The notes under the pieces: generated by a model
Database searches by the model: none
What the model was told of the DNA's origin: nothing
Seen by the model: only the letters and a program-made list of their open reading frames with translations
DNA from: Clostridia bacterium
GTDB lineage: Bacteria > Bacillota > Clostridia > Lachnospirales > Lachnospiraceae
Length of the DNA stretch: 35,349 bases
Direction: 5' to 3'
Assembly: GCA_009929525.1 (NCBI GenBank)
Contig: SAAH01000033.1
Span: 1-35,349, forward strand
Shown: one piece after another, positions 35,327 through 35,349 of the stretch
Layout: the number at the start of each line of letters is the position of its first letter
How positions within the stretch are numbered: the first letter of the stretch is position 1
Position numbers and translations under genes: made by a program

Positions 35327-35349
35327 TGCCTGTAACTGCACATTCTTAT

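Overview
The window looks like chromosome of a moderately AT-rich Gram-positive anaerobe of the Clostridia, most likely Lachnospiraceae. That is an inference from strong AAGGAGG ribosome sites, short operon overlaps, and gene families typical of gut Clostridia (TTRAP, YodL, DUF6870, XF1762, EcoRI-family methylase). No tRNA, rRNA or CRISPR array was seen.

Positions 1 to about 25,100 are the right-hand part of an integrative conjugative element (ICE); its type IV secretion genes and left end lie outside. The window opens in the last ~98 bases of a group II intron (domains V and VI) that interrupts a large SNF2-type helicase gene. A tightly coupled operon follows: helicase 3' exon, XF1762-family protein, a 1,581-aa ArdC/metallopeptidase/nucleotidyltransferase 'polyvalent' protein, a TTRAP protein and a YodL protein. 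The helicase, polyvalent and YodL proteins end in the same basic tail motif. A divergent XRE repressor with a probable operator closes this block.

Cargo (9.6-17.2 kb) is a cytoplasmic hybrid histidine kinase with about nine PAS-like domains, a frameshifted Hpt-like partner, an AbiEi/AbiEii type IV toxin-antitoxin pair behind long direct repeats, and an XRE regulator with two membrane helices. Mobilisation and integration genes follow: MOBP-type relaxase and MobC on the minus strand, a candidate oriT, a DUF6870 protein, and three tandem large serine recombinases.

From 25.1 to 28.5 kb there is a separate accessory module: a small resolvase/invertase, a ~116-bp interval bounded by two inverted, near-palindromic sites, then an EcoRI-family adenine methyltransferase translationally coupled to a DUF262-HNH nuclease. 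This resembles a two-gene restriction-like defence system that might be phase-variable. A small Cys-rich protein follows.

After remnants of a LysE-type exporter and an ABC transporter, core chromosome resumes with feoA-feoB. Then come decayed sequence with strong hairpins, a zinc-type alcohol dehydrogenase, a lipoprotein esterase with a structured attenuator-like leader, and poorly coding sequence with two large palindromic structures at the right edge.
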